Positions 7,019-16,482 of a stretch of DNA of 64,000 nt are shown here, in pieces. Where the stretch lies: contig CAWIQE010000038.1 in assembly GCA_963838155.1 (NCBI GenBank), positions 1 through 64,000 of the forward strand. The letters run 5' to 3'. Within the stretch, counting starts at the first letter, position 1; every line of letters starts with the position of its first letter. The stretch is from Pararhizobium_B sp963838155. Lineage in GTDB: Bacteria; Pseudomonadota; Alphaproteobacteria; Rhizobiales; Rhizobiaceae. The notes under the pieces are model-generated. The model did not search any database. It saw nothing but the letters and a program-made list of their open reading frames with translations, and had not been told where the DNA came from. A program made the position numbers and the translations under genes.

Positions 7019-7474
7019 CTAGCGCAGCAGCCCCTTCACCATGCCCGACGCCTTGGAGAAATCCATCTGGCCGGGATAGCGCTCCTTGAGCTTGTTCATG
7101 CACTTGCCCATGTCGCGCAGCCCCTGCGCGCCGGTTTCCTGGACGACCGACTTGCACAGTTCCTGCACCGTCGTCTCGGGCAGTTGCTCCGGCATGAACT
7201 GCTGGATGATCGCGATTTCCTCGCGTTCCTGCTGCGCCAGCTCGATCCGCCCGGCCTCTTCGTAGACGCCCGCCGACTCCTCGCGCTGCTTGATCATCTT
7301 GGCGAGGATCCGCATGATCTCCTCGTCGCTCACCGGCTCCTTGCCGGCGGTCCGATTGGCGATGTCGCGGTCCTTCACCGCCGCCTGGACGAGGCGCACC
7401 GTCGAAAGCCGGCGCGCGTCCCTGGTCTTCATCGCGTCCTTGAGCGATGCGGCGAACTTGTCGCGCAGTCCCAT
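7019..7474 (-). CDS. GatB/YqeY domain protein
   Basis: Predicted 151-residue cytosolic protein of the YqeY family, related to the tail domain of the GatB subunit of the aspartyl/glutamyl-tRNA amidotransferase. Recognisable parts are MGLRDKFAASLKDAMK at the start, SDEEIMRILAKMIKQREES in the middle, and the C-terminal FMPEQLPE and MGKCMNKLKERYPGQMD blocks. The second of two adjacent ATGs (7474) is chosen because GGAG lies six bases before it. Its position between carA and dnaG is standard for rhizobia. Its precise role is not established. Confidence 0.93.
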   Translation of the reverse strand: MGLRDKFAASLKDAMKTRDARRLSTVRLVQAAVKDRDIANRTAGKEPVSDEEIMRILAKMIKQREESAGVYEEAGRIELAQQEREEIAIIQQFMPEQLPETTVQELCKSVVQETGAQGLRDMGKCMNKLKERYPGQMDFSKASGMVKGLLR

Positions 7475-7592
7475 CATTTTCTCCTGCCTCGAAACGATCA
7501 TAATCGCGCCGCTTTCGCTTTGCAATCGTGTCGTTTCAACAAGTGACTGTAATGCTTTTACTTTTCAGTTCTGGATGACCGTGTCCAACCGA

Positions 7593-7621
7593 TTGACCTC
7601 TGACCGGCCTTTATCTATGTT
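7593..7621 (+). promoter_or_regulatory. Candidate carA promoter
   Basis: TTGACC (7593-7598) and TATGTT (7616-7621) are separated by 17 bases, close to the alphaproteobacterial housekeeping pattern. Transcription would start near 7628, giving a leader of about 120 bases. No PyrR- or arginine-type control element was recognised in that leader. Confidence 0.4.
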
Positions 7622-7751
7622 CCGGCGCCTGCAGATCAATTCGCAGATCGGGTGGTGTCGCGCAAGCGTGGCGCCTCCAGATTCCTGCACATAAGTGGCG
7701 ATTTCCCGTCTTGCCTTCAAGGCCGGCCGGGACACGTGGAGACATGCGACC

Positions 7752-8954
7752 ATGCCGAACGGAACCCCCTGGCCCATCGAAAAGCCGACCGCCCTCCTCG
7801 TCCTGGCGGACGGAACCGTCATCGAGGGGAAGGGCGTCGGCGCCCCCGGCCGCGTCCAGGCCGAGGTGGTGTTCAACACCGCCCTGACCGGCTACCAGGA
7901 GATCCTGACGGACCCCTCCTATCTCGGGCAGATCGTCACCTTCACCTTCCCGCACATCGGCAATATCGGCGCCAACGACGAGGACATCGAGGACCTGACG
8001 CCCGCCGCCCGCCGCACCGCCGTCGGCGCGATCTTCAAGGCCGACATCACCGAGCCCTCCAGCTACCGCTCGCGCGAGCATCTCGACGGCTGGCTGAAGA
8101 GCCGCGGCATCGTCGGCCTGACCGGCATCGACACCCGCGCGCTGACCGCCTGGATCCGGGAGCACGGCGCGCCGAACGCGGTCATCGCGCACGACCCGGC
8201 GGGCGACTTCGACGTCGAGGACCTGAAGCGGCAGGCGAAGGCCTGGTCGGGTCTGGAAAACCTCGATCTCGCCCGCGAGGCGACCGCCGGGGAGCCCTCC
8301 AGCTGGAGCGAGGCACCCTGGGCCTGGAACGAGGGATACGGCGCCGGCAGCGGCGCGGCCGGCATCCACATCGTCGCCATCGACTACGGCGTGAAGCGCA
8401 ACATCCTCCGCCTCTTCTCCGGCCTCGGCTGCACGGTCACCGTCATGCCGGCGGAGTCGAGCGCCGAGGAGGTGCTTGCCCGCAAGCCCGACGGCATCTT
8501 CCTGTCGAACGGTCCCGGCGACCCGGCCGCGACCGGCGCCTACGCGGTGCCGACCATCCGCCGGCTCATCGACAGCGGCATCCCGATCTTCGGCATCTGC
8601 CTCGGCCACCAGCTTCTGGCGCTGACGCTCGGCGCCCGCACGGTGAAGATGCACCAGGGCCACCACGGCGCCAACCATCCGGTCAAGGACCACACCACCG
8701 GCAAGGTCGAGATCGTGTCGATGAACCACGGATTCGCGGTCGATTCGAAGTCCCTGCCGCAAGGCGTTGAGGAGACTCACGTTTCCCTGTTCGACGGCTC
8801 CAACTGCGGCCTGAGGGTCCTCGGCAAGCCTGTCTTCTCAGTCCAGCACCACCCGGAGGCCTCTCCCGGCCCGCAGGACAGCCACTATCTCTTCCGCCGC
8901 TTCATCGATCTCATCCGCGAGAGAAAGGGCGAAGACGCGCTGGCAGGGGCCTGA
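7752..8954 (+). CDS. carA: Carbamoyl phosphate synthase small subunit
   Basis: Predicted 400-residue glutaminase subunit. It hydrolyses glutamine and passes ammonia to CarB for carbamoyl phosphate synthesis (arginine and pyrimidine pathways). The N-terminal CPSase small-chain domain (VFNTALTGYQEILTDPSYL) is followed by a class I glutamine amidotransferase domain with the triad Cys283 (FGICLGHQ), His367 and Glu369 (QHHPEASPGP). The ATG at 7752 has GGAG ten bases upstream. carB lies four kilobases further on rather than adjacent, as is usual in this group. A complete gene. Confidence 0.98.
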   Translation: MPNGTPWPIEKPTALLVLADGTVIEGKGVGAPGRVQAEVVFNTALTGYQEILTDPSYLGQIVTFTFPHIGNIGANDEDIEDLTPAARRTAVGAIFKADITEPSSYRSREHLDGWLKSRGIVGLTGIDTRALTAWIREHGAPNAVIAHDPAGDFDVEDLKRQAKAWSGLENLDLAREATAGEPSSWSEAPWAWNEGYGAGSGAAGIHIVAIDYGVKRNILRLFSGLGCTVTVMPAESSAEEVLARKPDGIFLSNGPGDPAATGAYAVPTIRRLIDSGIPIFGICLGHQLLALTLGARTVKMHQGHHGANHPVKDHTTGKVEIVSMNHGFAVDSKSLPQGVEETHVSLFDGSNCGLRVLGKPVFSVQHHPEASPGPQDSHYLFRRFIDLIRERKGEDALAGA

Positions 8955-9011
8955 TTCGACTCCGCTTTCCGTCCCGGCGCCCGGCCACGCTTCACGGGGT
9001 TCGCTGAGCGG

Positions 9012-9932
9012 TCAGATGGACCCGCCGAAGGTGTTGCAGGACTCGACCCGGCCGGTCTCGAAGCCGTGCATGAACCAGGTCTTGCGCTGCGCCGACGTTC
9101 CGTGGGTGAAGCTGTCCGGCACGACGTAGCCCTGGCCGCGCTTCTGCAGCCGGTCGTCGCCGATCTGCTCGGCGGCGTTGAGGGCTTCGTCCAGGTCGCC
9201 CGGGTCGAGCAGGCCTTCGCTGCGGGTGTGGAAGCCCCAGACGCCCGCGAAGCAGTCCGCCTGCAGCTCCACGCGCACCGACATCGCGTTCGCCTCCGCA
9301 CCCGTCAGCCCGGCGCGCATGCGCTCGTATTTCGGCAGCACGCCGATGAGATTCTGCACATGGTGGCCCACCTCGTGCGCCAGCACGTAGGCCTGGGCGA
9401 AGTCGCCGGCCGCGCCGAGCCGCGACGCCAGCTCGTCGTAGAACGACAGGTCGAGATAGATCTTCCGGTCCTGCGGACAGTAGAACGGACCCGTGGCCGA
9501 TTGCGCCGCCCCGCACTCCGAGCGCGTCGCGCCCGAAAAGAGCACCAGCTTGGGCGGCGGATAGGAGATGCCGCTGCCGGCGAGGAGCTTGGTCCAGGTA
9601 TCCTCCGTGCTGGCCAGCACCGTGGCGACGAACTGCGCGCTCTGGTCCGGGCTGCGAAGGCCGCCCGCGGTCTGCTCCTGCCGGTAGCCGGGCGCCCTCG
9701 TCCCCGATCCGTCGTCGAGGAGCAGCATCGGGTCGATGCCAAGCGCCTTGAAGATGAAGAAGAGCGCAACCAGCACGATGATGCCGGAGAGGCCGCCGCC
9801 CGAGACGCGGCGGATGCGGCCGCCCGTGGGAAAGCCGCTGCCGCCCCGGCCGAAGGGATCGCCGCCGCCGATGCCGCCCTGGCCGCGCCGGTCCTCGATG
9901 TTGCTGCTCTGCCTGCGCCCGCGCCACTGCAT
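9012..9932 (-). CDS. Neutral zinc metallopeptidase (YpfJ/KPN_02809 family)
   Basis: Predicted 306-residue membrane-anchored protein. A glycine-rich cytoplasmic N-terminus (MQWRGRRQSSNIEDRRGQ) precedes one transmembrane helix (about residues 50-70, SGIIVLVALFFIFKALGI). The domain that follows includes the zinc motif HEVGHHVQ and ELQADCFAGVWG, the typical third-ligand region of this family. The start at 9932 is preceded by GGAGG. Substrate and role are unknown for the family. It is convergent with carA. Confidence 0.93.
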   Translation of the reverse strand: MQWRGRRQSSNIEDRRGQGGIGGGDPFGRGGSGFPTGGRIRRVSGGGLSGIIVLVALFFIFKALGIDPMLLLDDGSGTRAPGYRQEQTAGGLRSPDQSAQFVATVLASTEDTWTKLLAGSGISYPPPKLVLFSGATRSECGAAQSATGPFYCPQDRKIYLDLSFYDELASRLGAAGDFAQAYVLAHEVGHHVQNLIGVLPKYERMRAGLTGAEANAMSVRVELQADCFAGVWGFHTRSEGLLDPGDLDEALNAAEQIGDDRLQKRGQGYVVPDSFTHGTSAQRKTWFMHGFETGRVESCNTFGGSI

Positions 9933-10149
9933 CGCATTCGTCCTCCGGGATCGCGGACACGCGCCCGCCGGCCAGCATCCTCGCCGCATTGCAGGGCGCA
10001 AGGCAACAGAATTCGCCGTCCGCCGGCATCCGGAATCGGCAGGGGCTCAAGTTTTCGTGAAATTGTAACGGAAGGCCTGTAACGGGACTTGATGGCATCC
10101 CGGCCCCTCACGAAATAGGGGTTGAACCGGGTACGTCTGGGGGTCCGAA

Positions 10150-10377
10150 ATGAAGTCGGCAGATTTCAAGCGTTGGCGACGCGCCATGGGGTTCAAGCAG
10201 AAGGACGCCGCGGAGGCCCTCGGCCTGAAGAAGCGCATGATCCAGTATTACGAGAAGGGCGACCGCGAAGGCCGGACGGTGACCATTCCGCTCACGGTCG
10301 CGCTCGCATGCTACGCCGTCGCCCGCGGCGTGCGCAGCTACGACGCCTCCGACCTGTCGGCGGCCGACGGCGCCTGA
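10150..10377 (+). CDS. Small XRE-family HTH regulator
   Basis: Predicted 75-residue DNA-binding protein made almost entirely of one Cro/CI-type helix-turn-helix: FKRWRRAMGFKQKDAAEALG followed by LKKRMIQYYEKGDREGR. No second domain. Such minimal regulators are common in rhizobia and their targets are unknown. The last 40 bases overlap the end of the convergent DUF2306 gene. Confidence 0.85.
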   Translation: MKSADFKRWRRAMGFKQKDAAEALGLKKRMIQYYEKGDREGRTVTIPLTVALACYAVARGVRSYDASDLSAADGA

Positions 10378-10928
10378 TCGCCGGGCCGCCTGCCGGCCCT
10401 CCACGCCCGCACCGCTGCGACGGCCGAGAGGACGAAAGCGACCGCCGCAAGCGCCGCCAGCACCGCCGGCGCGGCTCCCCCTTCGACCAGCCGGCCGACG
10501 GTCGAGCGGCCGGGCGTCAGGAAGACGTCCGGCACGCCGAACACGAGCCTGTGCATCAGCCGCCCTGGATAGAGGGTGAAGGCGCCGGCGATGCCGATCC
10601 CCCCGACATAGAGGCCCCGCATGATGGCGCGATGGGTGCGGATGTCGCCGCGCCGCGCCGCCGCCACCGCACGGATGCAGCCGGCGATGACCGCGATCGA
10701 CAGCAGGTGGATCGCGCTGAAGCCGTGGAACGTGCCGATCGTATGGATGAAGAACGTCGATGCGGCCGTCGCCAGCATCAGCAGGACCCAGATCCGGCCG
10801 AGAAGCCGGTGGATGCGCGTGCCCTTCCTGCGGGAAAGGACGACGGCGCCGATGACCGCCGCCGGCACCACCGTCAGGAGATGGATCCGCACCGCGAGCG
10901 GCTCGGCGAGGACGGGGGCGAGGTTCAT
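10338..10928 (-). CDS. DUF2306 membrane protein
   Basis: Predicted 196-residue integral membrane protein with several hydrophobic helices. Its pattern HLLTVVPAAVIGAVVLSRRK, then HRLLGRIWVLLMLATAASTF and FHGFSAIHLLSI, fits the DUF2306 family, which has conserved histidines within the helices and unknown function. GGAG lies nine bases before the ATG. It is divergent from the LytTR gene (start 11028), which suggests shared regulation, and its 3' end overlaps the XRE gene. Confidence 0.85.
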   Translation of the reverse strand: MNLAPVLAEPLAVRIHLLTVVPAAVIGAVVLSRRKGTRIHRLLGRIWVLLMLATAASTFFIHTIGTFHGFSAIHLLSIAVIAGCIRAVAAARRGDIRTHRAIMRGLYVGGIGIAGAFTLYPGRLMHRLVFGVPDVFLTPGRSTVGRLVEGGAAPAVLAALAAVAFVLSAVAAVRAWRAGRRPGDQAPSAADRSEAS

Positions 10929-11027
10929 GACGCAGATCTCCGGCGGGAAAAGGACGGGCGTGGAGTTGAACTGCTCGCACGCTTCGAACAAGATCCGCGT
11001 CCCGGCAACGGTAACTGCGCAAGCGGC

Positions 11028-11870
11028 ATGGAAAACTGCGTGAACGACGGCTTCCTGCAATCCACGTATCGCGAATTGCTGAGGGCACTGGCGGATGTGC
11101 GGCTCTGGATCACCTTCGCCGCCGTCGTGGTGCTGTTTGCCGTGACCGGCCCCTTCGGAACGTTCGAGCGCCTCGGCGCCGCCACCCGTCTCGGCTACTG
11201 GCTGCTGCTCCAGGGCGTGGCCTGGTCGATCTGCGTGATCTGCATCGCCGCCGCGAAGACGCTTCTGGAGCGCCGGGTGGCACCGCCGCTCCTGCGCATG
11301 CTCGCCGGCGCCCTCGTCGCCTCGCCGCTCGTCGGCGCCGGCATCCTCGCCGTCGACGCCCTCGTCCTCGGGGATGCCCCGAGCTGGCCGGGCCTGCTGC
11401 GGCAGAGCCTCACGGCACTCCCCGTCACGCTTCTCATGTGCGTGTTCGTCCGGCTCTCGCAGGGCGAGGGCGGCGCCCCGCCGACGCCCGCCGCCCCGTC
11501 CGACGACAAGTCCGACGACAAGTCCGCCGACGGGCCCGCCGCGCCTTCCGCGCCGCCGCGGCTCCTGGAACGCCTCGACCCGCCGCTGCGCGGCCCCCTC
11601 CTCCACCTCGCCGTCGAGGACCACTATGTCGACGTGGTCACCACGCGCGGCCACGCGCTCGTCCTCGTCCGCTTCGCCGACGCCGTCGCCGAGACGGCAC
11701 CCGAGGCGGGCATGCAGGTCCACCGCTCGCACTGGGTGGCCGATCGCGCCGTCGAGCGGCTGCTGTCGCAGGACGGACGCGTGAGCCTCCTCCTCGTGAA
11801 CGGCCGCCGCATCCCGGTGAGCCGCCCCTACGTCGCCGGCGCCCGGGACCGCTTCGCCGGCCGCGGCTGA
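11028..11870 (+). CDS. Membrane-anchored LytTR DNA-binding protein
   Basis: Predicted 280-residue protein. The N-terminal half has about four transmembrane helices (VRLWITFAAVVVLFAVTGPF onward). A proline/alanine- and aspartate-rich linker follows, then a C-terminal LytTR domain (LLHLAVEDHYVDVVTTRGHA ... MQVHRSHWVADRAV ... VSRPYV). Proteins of this architecture are membrane-bound transcription regulators. The start is uncertain: the ATG at 11028 has no clear ribosome-binding site, and a GTG at 11040 is also possible. Divergent from the DUF2306 gene 100 bases away, a plausible target. Confidence 0.85.
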   Translation: MENCVNDGFLQSTYRELLRALADVRLWITFAAVVVLFAVTGPFGTFERLGAATRLGYWLLLQGVAWSICVICIAAAKTLLERRVAPPLLRMLAGALVASPLVGAGILAVDALVLGDAPSWPGLLRQSLTALPVTLLMCVFVRLSQGEGGAPPTPAAPSDDKSDDKSADGPAAPSAPPRLLERLDPPLRGPLLHLAVEDHYVDVVTTRGHALVLVRFADAVAETAPEAGMQVHRSHWVADRAVERLLSQDGRVSLLLVNGRRIPVSRPYVAGARDRFAGRG

Positions 11871-11886
11871 CCCCGCGCCCATGCGA

Positions 11887-11920
11887 AAAAGGCCCGGCGA
11901 TGCGTATCGCCGGGCCTTTT
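11887..11920 (+). terminator. Intrinsic terminator after the LytTR gene
   Basis: GGCCCGGCGAT (11891-11901) pairs with ATCGCCGGGCC (11906-11916) across a four-base loop, followed by TTTT and preceded by AAAAA. It ends the LytTR transcript. Confidence 0.85.
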
Positions 11921-11949
11921 GCATGCGTGGGCGAGCAGCTTTCGGCGCT

Positions 11950-12053
11950 TGAGCCCGTCCGCGTTTCACGGAATCGCGGACGGGCTCCATCTCTTCGTCT
12001 TTACGCGCTTCCGGACGGAAAACCGGTTCCCACTTTTCCTGGAAGCGCTCTCG
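11950..12053 (-). repeat. RIME-type palindromic repeat (reverse orientation)
   Basis: Two hairpins: GAGCCCGTCCGCG...CGCGGACGGGCTC, then CGCTTCCGGACGGAAAACCG with CACTTTTCCTGGAAGCGCTC. Same element as at 18046, 18147 and 60764, in the opposite direction, between the 3' ends of two convergent genes. Confidence 0.85.
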
Positions 12054-12065
12054 TCCGCGAGCCGC

Positions 12066-12560
12066 CTACCTCGTGTAGACGGTCAGCGTGCCGTTGCCGT
12101 CGTAGTTGGCGGCCACGACCTGCGACACGTCCACCGACTGCGACTTGAGCTGCTCCATCACCTTCGGGTTCGATTCGAGCGCCGACTGGATCGAGGCCTG
12201 CTCTTCGGGCGTCGTGTTGGTCGCCGTCGGCTGATCCGTCGACTTGTCGCTCGTCGCCATGTCGCCGGCCCTGACGACCTTGACCGTGCTGACGTCGGCG
12301 GTCTTCAGGTTCTGCATGTCGGCCATCGCCGAGCCGGTGCCGACACTGTTTTCTTTCTTCGTGCCCCGTTCGGTCGTGTTGCCGTTGGCAGTGGAACTGC
12401 CGGCGCCCATGGCGGTGGTGCCGTTGTCCATGGTGGTCGCGCCGGACTCGACGTTCTTCTTCGTGCCCCTGGCCACGCCGCCATCGGCTGCGAGCGCCGG
12501 AGCGGCGGCGATGGCGGTACTGACGAACAAGGTCGCGAGGATCGTGGTTCTCTTTTTCAT
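12066..12560 (-). CDS. Secreted hypothetical protein
   Basis: Predicted 164-residue exported protein of unrecognised family. A clear signal peptide (MKKRTTILATLFVSTAIAAA, cleavage near ALA-AD) is followed by a low-complexity part rich in Thr, Gly, Asn and Ser (about residues 25-80), then a small C-terminal part (VSTVKVVRAGDM ... VVAANYDGNGTLTVYTR). GAGG lies six bases before the ATG. It is probably periplasmic. Nothing in the surroundings indicates a function. Confidence 0.8.
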   Translation of the reverse strand: MKKRTTILATLFVSTAIAAAPALAADGGVARGTKKNVESGATTMDNGTTAMGAGSSTANGNTTERGTKKENSVGTGSAMADMQNLKTADVSTVKVVRAGDMATSDKSTDQPTATNTTPEEQASIQSALESNPKVMEQLKSQSVDVSQVVAANYDGNGTLTVYTR

Positions 12561-12895
12561 GACTAACCTCTTCTTGGTGCGGTGTGTTTCGTCCCTGTGC
12601 ACAGGCCTAACCGCGACCCCCCCGCGAACTGTTCCGACTAAAATCGCAATAAGTTTTTTCCCTTCCCGCCGGAACTTTCCGGCGCCTTCCCGCGTGCGCC
12701 GCCGCTCCGCACGCCGGTCCCCGACGGCCGGAAGCACCGTGGACGGAGGTGGATTCTTTCATTTTTCCCGGCTTTGGGGGTTCCGCCGGCGCGGGGCTTT
12801 CCCTATAAGCCGCTTCTAGCCTGAAATCCGGCTTCGAGAGCCGCGGCGGCCTCTGCTCGTCGTGGCGAAAGTCATGCCTTCAGACGGGACAGACC

Positions 12896-15800
12896 ATGCC
12901 GAAACGCACCGATATCCAGTCGATCCTCATCATCGGGGCGGGCCCCATCATCATCGGGCAGGCCTGCGAATTCGACTATTCCGGCACCCAGGCCGTCAAG
13001 GCGCTGAAGGAAGAGGGCTACCGCGTCATCCTGGTCAACTCCAACCCGGCGACGATCATGACCGATCCGGACATGGCCGACGCCACCTATGTCGAGCCGA
13101 TCACCCCGGAAGTCGTGGCCAAGATCATCGCCCGCGAGCGCCCGGACGCGCTGCTGCCGACGATGGGCGGCCAGACGGCGCTCAACACGGCCCTCTCGCT
13201 GCGCCGCATGGGCGTGCTGGAACGCTACGGCGTCGAGATGATCGGCGCCAACGCCGAGGCCATCGACAAGGCGGAGGACCGGGCCCTGTTCCGCGAGGCG
13301 ATGGCCAAGATCGGGCTCGCGACGCCCGTGTCGCTGCTGGCCAACGCGACCGAGATCAAGAACGGCGACCGCAAGGCGCACGAGGCCAGGCGCGCCGAGG
13401 TGAAGGCCGCTCTGTCCGGCGATGCGCTCGACGCCGCCCTCGACGAGCTGGAGAACGAGTGGAACCTCGGCGAGGCGGACCGCAAGCAGCGCTACATGAG
13501 CCACGCCATGGCCATAGCCGCCACGGCGCTGGACACGGTCGGCCTGCCGGCGATCATCCGCCCCTCCTTCACCCTCGGCGGCACCGGCGGCGGCATCGCA
13601 TACAACCGCTCGGAGTTCTTCGAGATCGTCGAGCGCGGCCTCGACGCCTCCCCCACCACCGAGGTCCTGATCGAGGAATCCGTCCTCGGCTGGAAGGAAT
13701 TCGAGATGGAGGTGGTGCGCGACCGGGCCGACAACTGCATCATCATCTGCTCGATCGAGAACGTCGACCCGATGGGCGTCCACACCGGCGATTCCATCAC
13801 CGTCGCCCCGGCGCTGACGCTCACCGACAAGGAATACCAGCTGATGCGCAGCGCCTCGATCGCGGTGCTGCGCGAGATCGGCGTGGAGACCGGCGGTTCG
13901 AACGTCCAGTTCGCCGTCGACCCGAAGACGGGCCGCCTCGTGGTCATCGAGATGAACCCGCGCGTCTCGCGCTCCTCCGCGCTCGCGTCGAAGGCGACCG
14001 GCTTCCCCATCGCCAAGGTTGCCGCCAAGCTGGCCGTCGGCTACACCCTCGACGAACTCGGCAACGACATCACCGGCGGCGCCACCCCGGCCTCCTTCGA
14101 GCCCTCGATCGACTATGTCGTGACCAAGATCCCGCGCTTCGCCTTCGAGAAGTTCCCCGGCGCCGAGCGCACGCTCTCGACCTCCATGAAATCGGTCGGC
14201 GAGGTGATGGCGATCGGCCGCACCTTCGCCGAATCGCTGCAGAAGGCGCTGCGCGGCCTGGAGACCGACCTCACCGGCCTCGACGAGATCGAGATCCCCG
14301 GCATGAGCGGCGACCCCGCCGACGACCGCAACGCCATCCGCGCCGCCATCGGCACCCCGACGCCGGACCGCCTGCGCATGGTGGCCCAGGCGCTGCGCCT
14401 CGGCATGAGCGCGGAGGAGGTGCACGAGGGCTGCCGGATCGATCCCTGGTTCATCGCCCAGCTCAAGGCCATCGTCGACATGGAGGCCCGCATCCGCCGG
14501 GACGGCCTGCCGGGCGACGCGGCCAATCTGCGCATGCTCAAGGCCATGGGCTTTTCCGACGGCCGCCTCGCCTATCTCTCCGGCGGCAGCGAACGCGAGG
14601 TCAAGGCGCTCAGGACCGGTCTCGGCGTCCATCCGGTCTACAAGCGCATCGACACCTGCGCGGCCGAGTTCGCCTCGCCGACCGCCTACATGTACTCGAC
14701 CTACGAGACGCCCTTCGCAGGCAGCCCGCGCTCGGAGGCCGACGTCTCGGACCGCAGGAAGGTCGTCATCCTCGGCGGCGGCCCCAACCGCATCGGCCAG
14801 GGCATCGAATTCGACTACTGCTGCTGCCACGCCGCCTTCGCGCTCGGCGACGCGGGCTACGAATCGATCATGATCAACTGCAACCCGGAGACCGTGTCGA
14901 CCGACTACGACACCTCCGACCGCCTCTATTTCGAGCCGCTCACGGCGGAGGACGTGCTGGAGATCCTGCGCGTGGAGAAGGAGAAGGGCACCCTCCACGG
15001 CGTGATCGTGCAGTTCGGCGGCCAGACGCCGCTGAAGCTCGCCAACGCGCTGGAGCGCGCCGGCATCCCGATCCTCGGCACCCAGCCGGACATGATCGAC
15101 CTCGCCGAGGACCGCGACCGCTTCCAGAAGCTGCTGACGAAGCTCGACCTGCTGCAGCCGAAGAACGGCATCGCCTATTCCGTGGAGCAGGCGCGCCTGG
15201 TGGCCGCCGAGCTCGGCTTCCCGCTGGTGGTGCGTCCCTCCTACGTGCTCGGCGGGCGCGCCATGCAGATCATCCGCGACGAGGCGAGCCTGTCCAACTA
15301 CCTGCTCGGCACCGTGCCCGAGCTCGTGCCCGAGGAGATCAAGGCACGCTATCCGAACGACAAGACCGGCCAGATCAACACGCTGCTCGGCAAGAACCCG
15401 CTTCTCTTCGACAGCTACCTGACCAACGCCATCGAGGTCGACGTCGACTGCCTTTCGGACGGCACCGACGTCCACGTCGCCGGCATCATGGAGCACATCG
15501 AGGAAGCCGGCATCCACTCCGGCGACAGCGCCTGCTCCCTGCCCGTCCACACGCTCGGCGAGGACACGCTCCGCGAACTCGAACGCGAGACCGCGGCGCT
15601 CGCGAAGGCCCTCCAGGTCGGCGGCCTGATGAACGTGCAGTACGCCATCAAGGACGGGACGATCTACGTGCTCGAGGTCAATCCGCGCGCCTCGCGGACG
15701 GTCCCCTTCGTCGCCAAGTCGGTCGGCTCGCCGATCGCCAAGATCGCCGCGCGGGTGATGGCCGGCGAAGCGCTCGAATTGGCCGTCGCCGCCTATGGCC

Positions 15801-16381
15801 GGCCGGACCCGGCGGCGCTCGCCCACATCGCCGTCAAGGAGGCGGTCTTCCCCTTCGCCCGCTTCCCCGGCGTCGACACGCTGCTCGGGCCGGAGATGCG
15901 CTCCACCGGCGAAGTGATGGGCCTCGACACCGACTACGCGCTCGCCTTCGCCAAGTCGCAGCTCGGCGCCGGCGTCGACCTGCCGCGCTCGGGCACGGTC
16001 TTCGTCTCGGTGCGCGACGAGGACAAGGCCCGCGTCCTGCCGGCGGTCGCCATGCTCCACGGTCTCGGCTTCTCCGTCGTCGCGACGTCGGGCACGGCCC
16101 GTTTCCTCGTCGAGAACGGCATCGAGACGACGAAGATCAACAAGGTCCTCGAGGGCCATCCCCACGTCGAGGACGCCATCCGCAACCGCCAGGTCCAGCT
16201 CGTCTTCAACACGACCGACGGCGCCAAGGCCGTCTCCGATTCCAAGTCCCTGCGCCGCGCCGCACTGATGCAGAAGGTCCCCTACTACACCACCATGGCC
16301 GGCGCGCTTGCGACCGCGCAGGCGATCAAGGCGCTGAAGGCGGGGAACCTCGAGGTGCGTCCGCTGCAGAGCTATTTCTGA
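12896..16381 (+). CDS. carB: Carbamoyl phosphate synthase large subunit
   Basis: Predicted 1161-residue subunit that uses bicarbonate, ammonia from CarA and two ATP to make carbamoyl phosphate. Two homologous ATP-grasp halves are visible, each beginning with a dinucleotide-like motif (SILIIGAGPIIIGQACEFDY and VVILGGGPNRIGQGIEFDYC). ATP-site patterns recur (RPSFTLGGTGGGIAYN and RPSYVLGGRAMQII), and a C-terminal MGS-like regulatory domain (HGLGFSVVATSGTARFL) ends the protein. About 80-90 residues longer than E. coli CarB, mostly from an insertion in the first half (ATEIKNGDRKAHEARRAEVK onward), common in rhizobia. Separated from carA by four kilobases. Confidence 0.98.
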   Translation: MPKRTDIQSILIIGAGPIIIGQACEFDYSGTQAVKALKEEGYRVILVNSNPATIMTDPDMADATYVEPITPEVVAKIIARERPDALLPTMGGQTALNTALSLRRMGVLERYGVEMIGANAEAIDKAEDRALFREAMAKIGLATPVSLLANATEIKNGDRKAHEARRAEVKAALSGDALDAALDELENEWNLGEADRKQRYMSHAMAIAATALDTVGLPAIIRPSFTLGGTGGGIAYNRSEFFEIVERGLDASPTTEVLIEESVLGWKEFEMEVVRDRADNCIIICSIENVDPMGVHTGDSITVAPALTLTDKEYQLMRSASIAVLREIGVETGGSNVQFAVDPKTGRLVVIEMNPRVSRSSALASKATGFPIAKVAAKLAVGYTLDELGNDITGGATPASFEPSIDYVVTKIPRFAFEKFPGAERTLSTSMKSVGEVMAIGRTFAESLQKALRGLETDLTGLDEIEIPGMSGDPADDRNAIRAAIGTPTPDRLRMVAQALRLGMSAEEVHEGCRIDPWFIAQLKAIVDMEARIRRDGLPGDAANLRMLKAMGFSDGRLAYLSGGSEREVKALRTGLGVHPVYKRIDTCAAEFASPTAYMYSTYETPFAGSPRSEADVSDRRKVVILGGGPNRIGQGIEFDYCCCHAAFALGDAGYESIMINCNPETVSTDYDTSDRLYFEPLTAEDVLEILRVEKEKGTLHGVIVQFGGQTPLKLANALERAGIPILGTQPDMIDLAEDRDRFQKLLTKLDLLQPKNGIAYSVEQARLVAAELGFPLVVRPSYVLGGRAMQIIRDEASLSNYLLGTVPELVPEEIKARYPNDKTGQINTLLGKNPLLFDSYLTNAIEVDVDCLSDGTDVHVAGIMEHIEEAGIHSGDSACSLPVHTLGEDTLRELERETAALAKALQVGGLMNVQYAIKDGTIYVLEVNPRASRTVPFVAKSVGSPIAKIAARVMAGEALELAVAAYGRPDPAALAHIAVKEAVFPFARFPGVDTLLGPEMRSTGEVMGLDTDYALAFAKSQLGAGVDLPRSGTVFVSVRDEDKARVLPAVAMLHGLGFSVVATSGTARFLVENGIETTKINKVLEGHPHVEDAIRNRQVQLVFNTTDGAKAVSDSKSLRRAALMQKVPYYTTMAGALATAQAIKALKAGNLEVRPLQSYF

Positions 16382-16443
16382 CGCCCGGCCCGAAGACGCG
16401 CGCCGTCGTTCTCTCGCCCGCTTTCGCTGCAGAGGCATGACGG

Positions 16444-16482
16444 TTAATTCGGGTGCGGGGCCGAAGGACCGTGCCGAATTAA
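16444..16482. repeat. Inverted repeat downstream of carB
   Basis: TTAATTCGG (16444-16452) and CCGAATTAA (16474-16482) are perfect nine-base arms around a 21-base GC-rich loop, 60 bases after the carB stop. There is no T run, so it is probably not a simple terminator. Confidence 0.5.
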
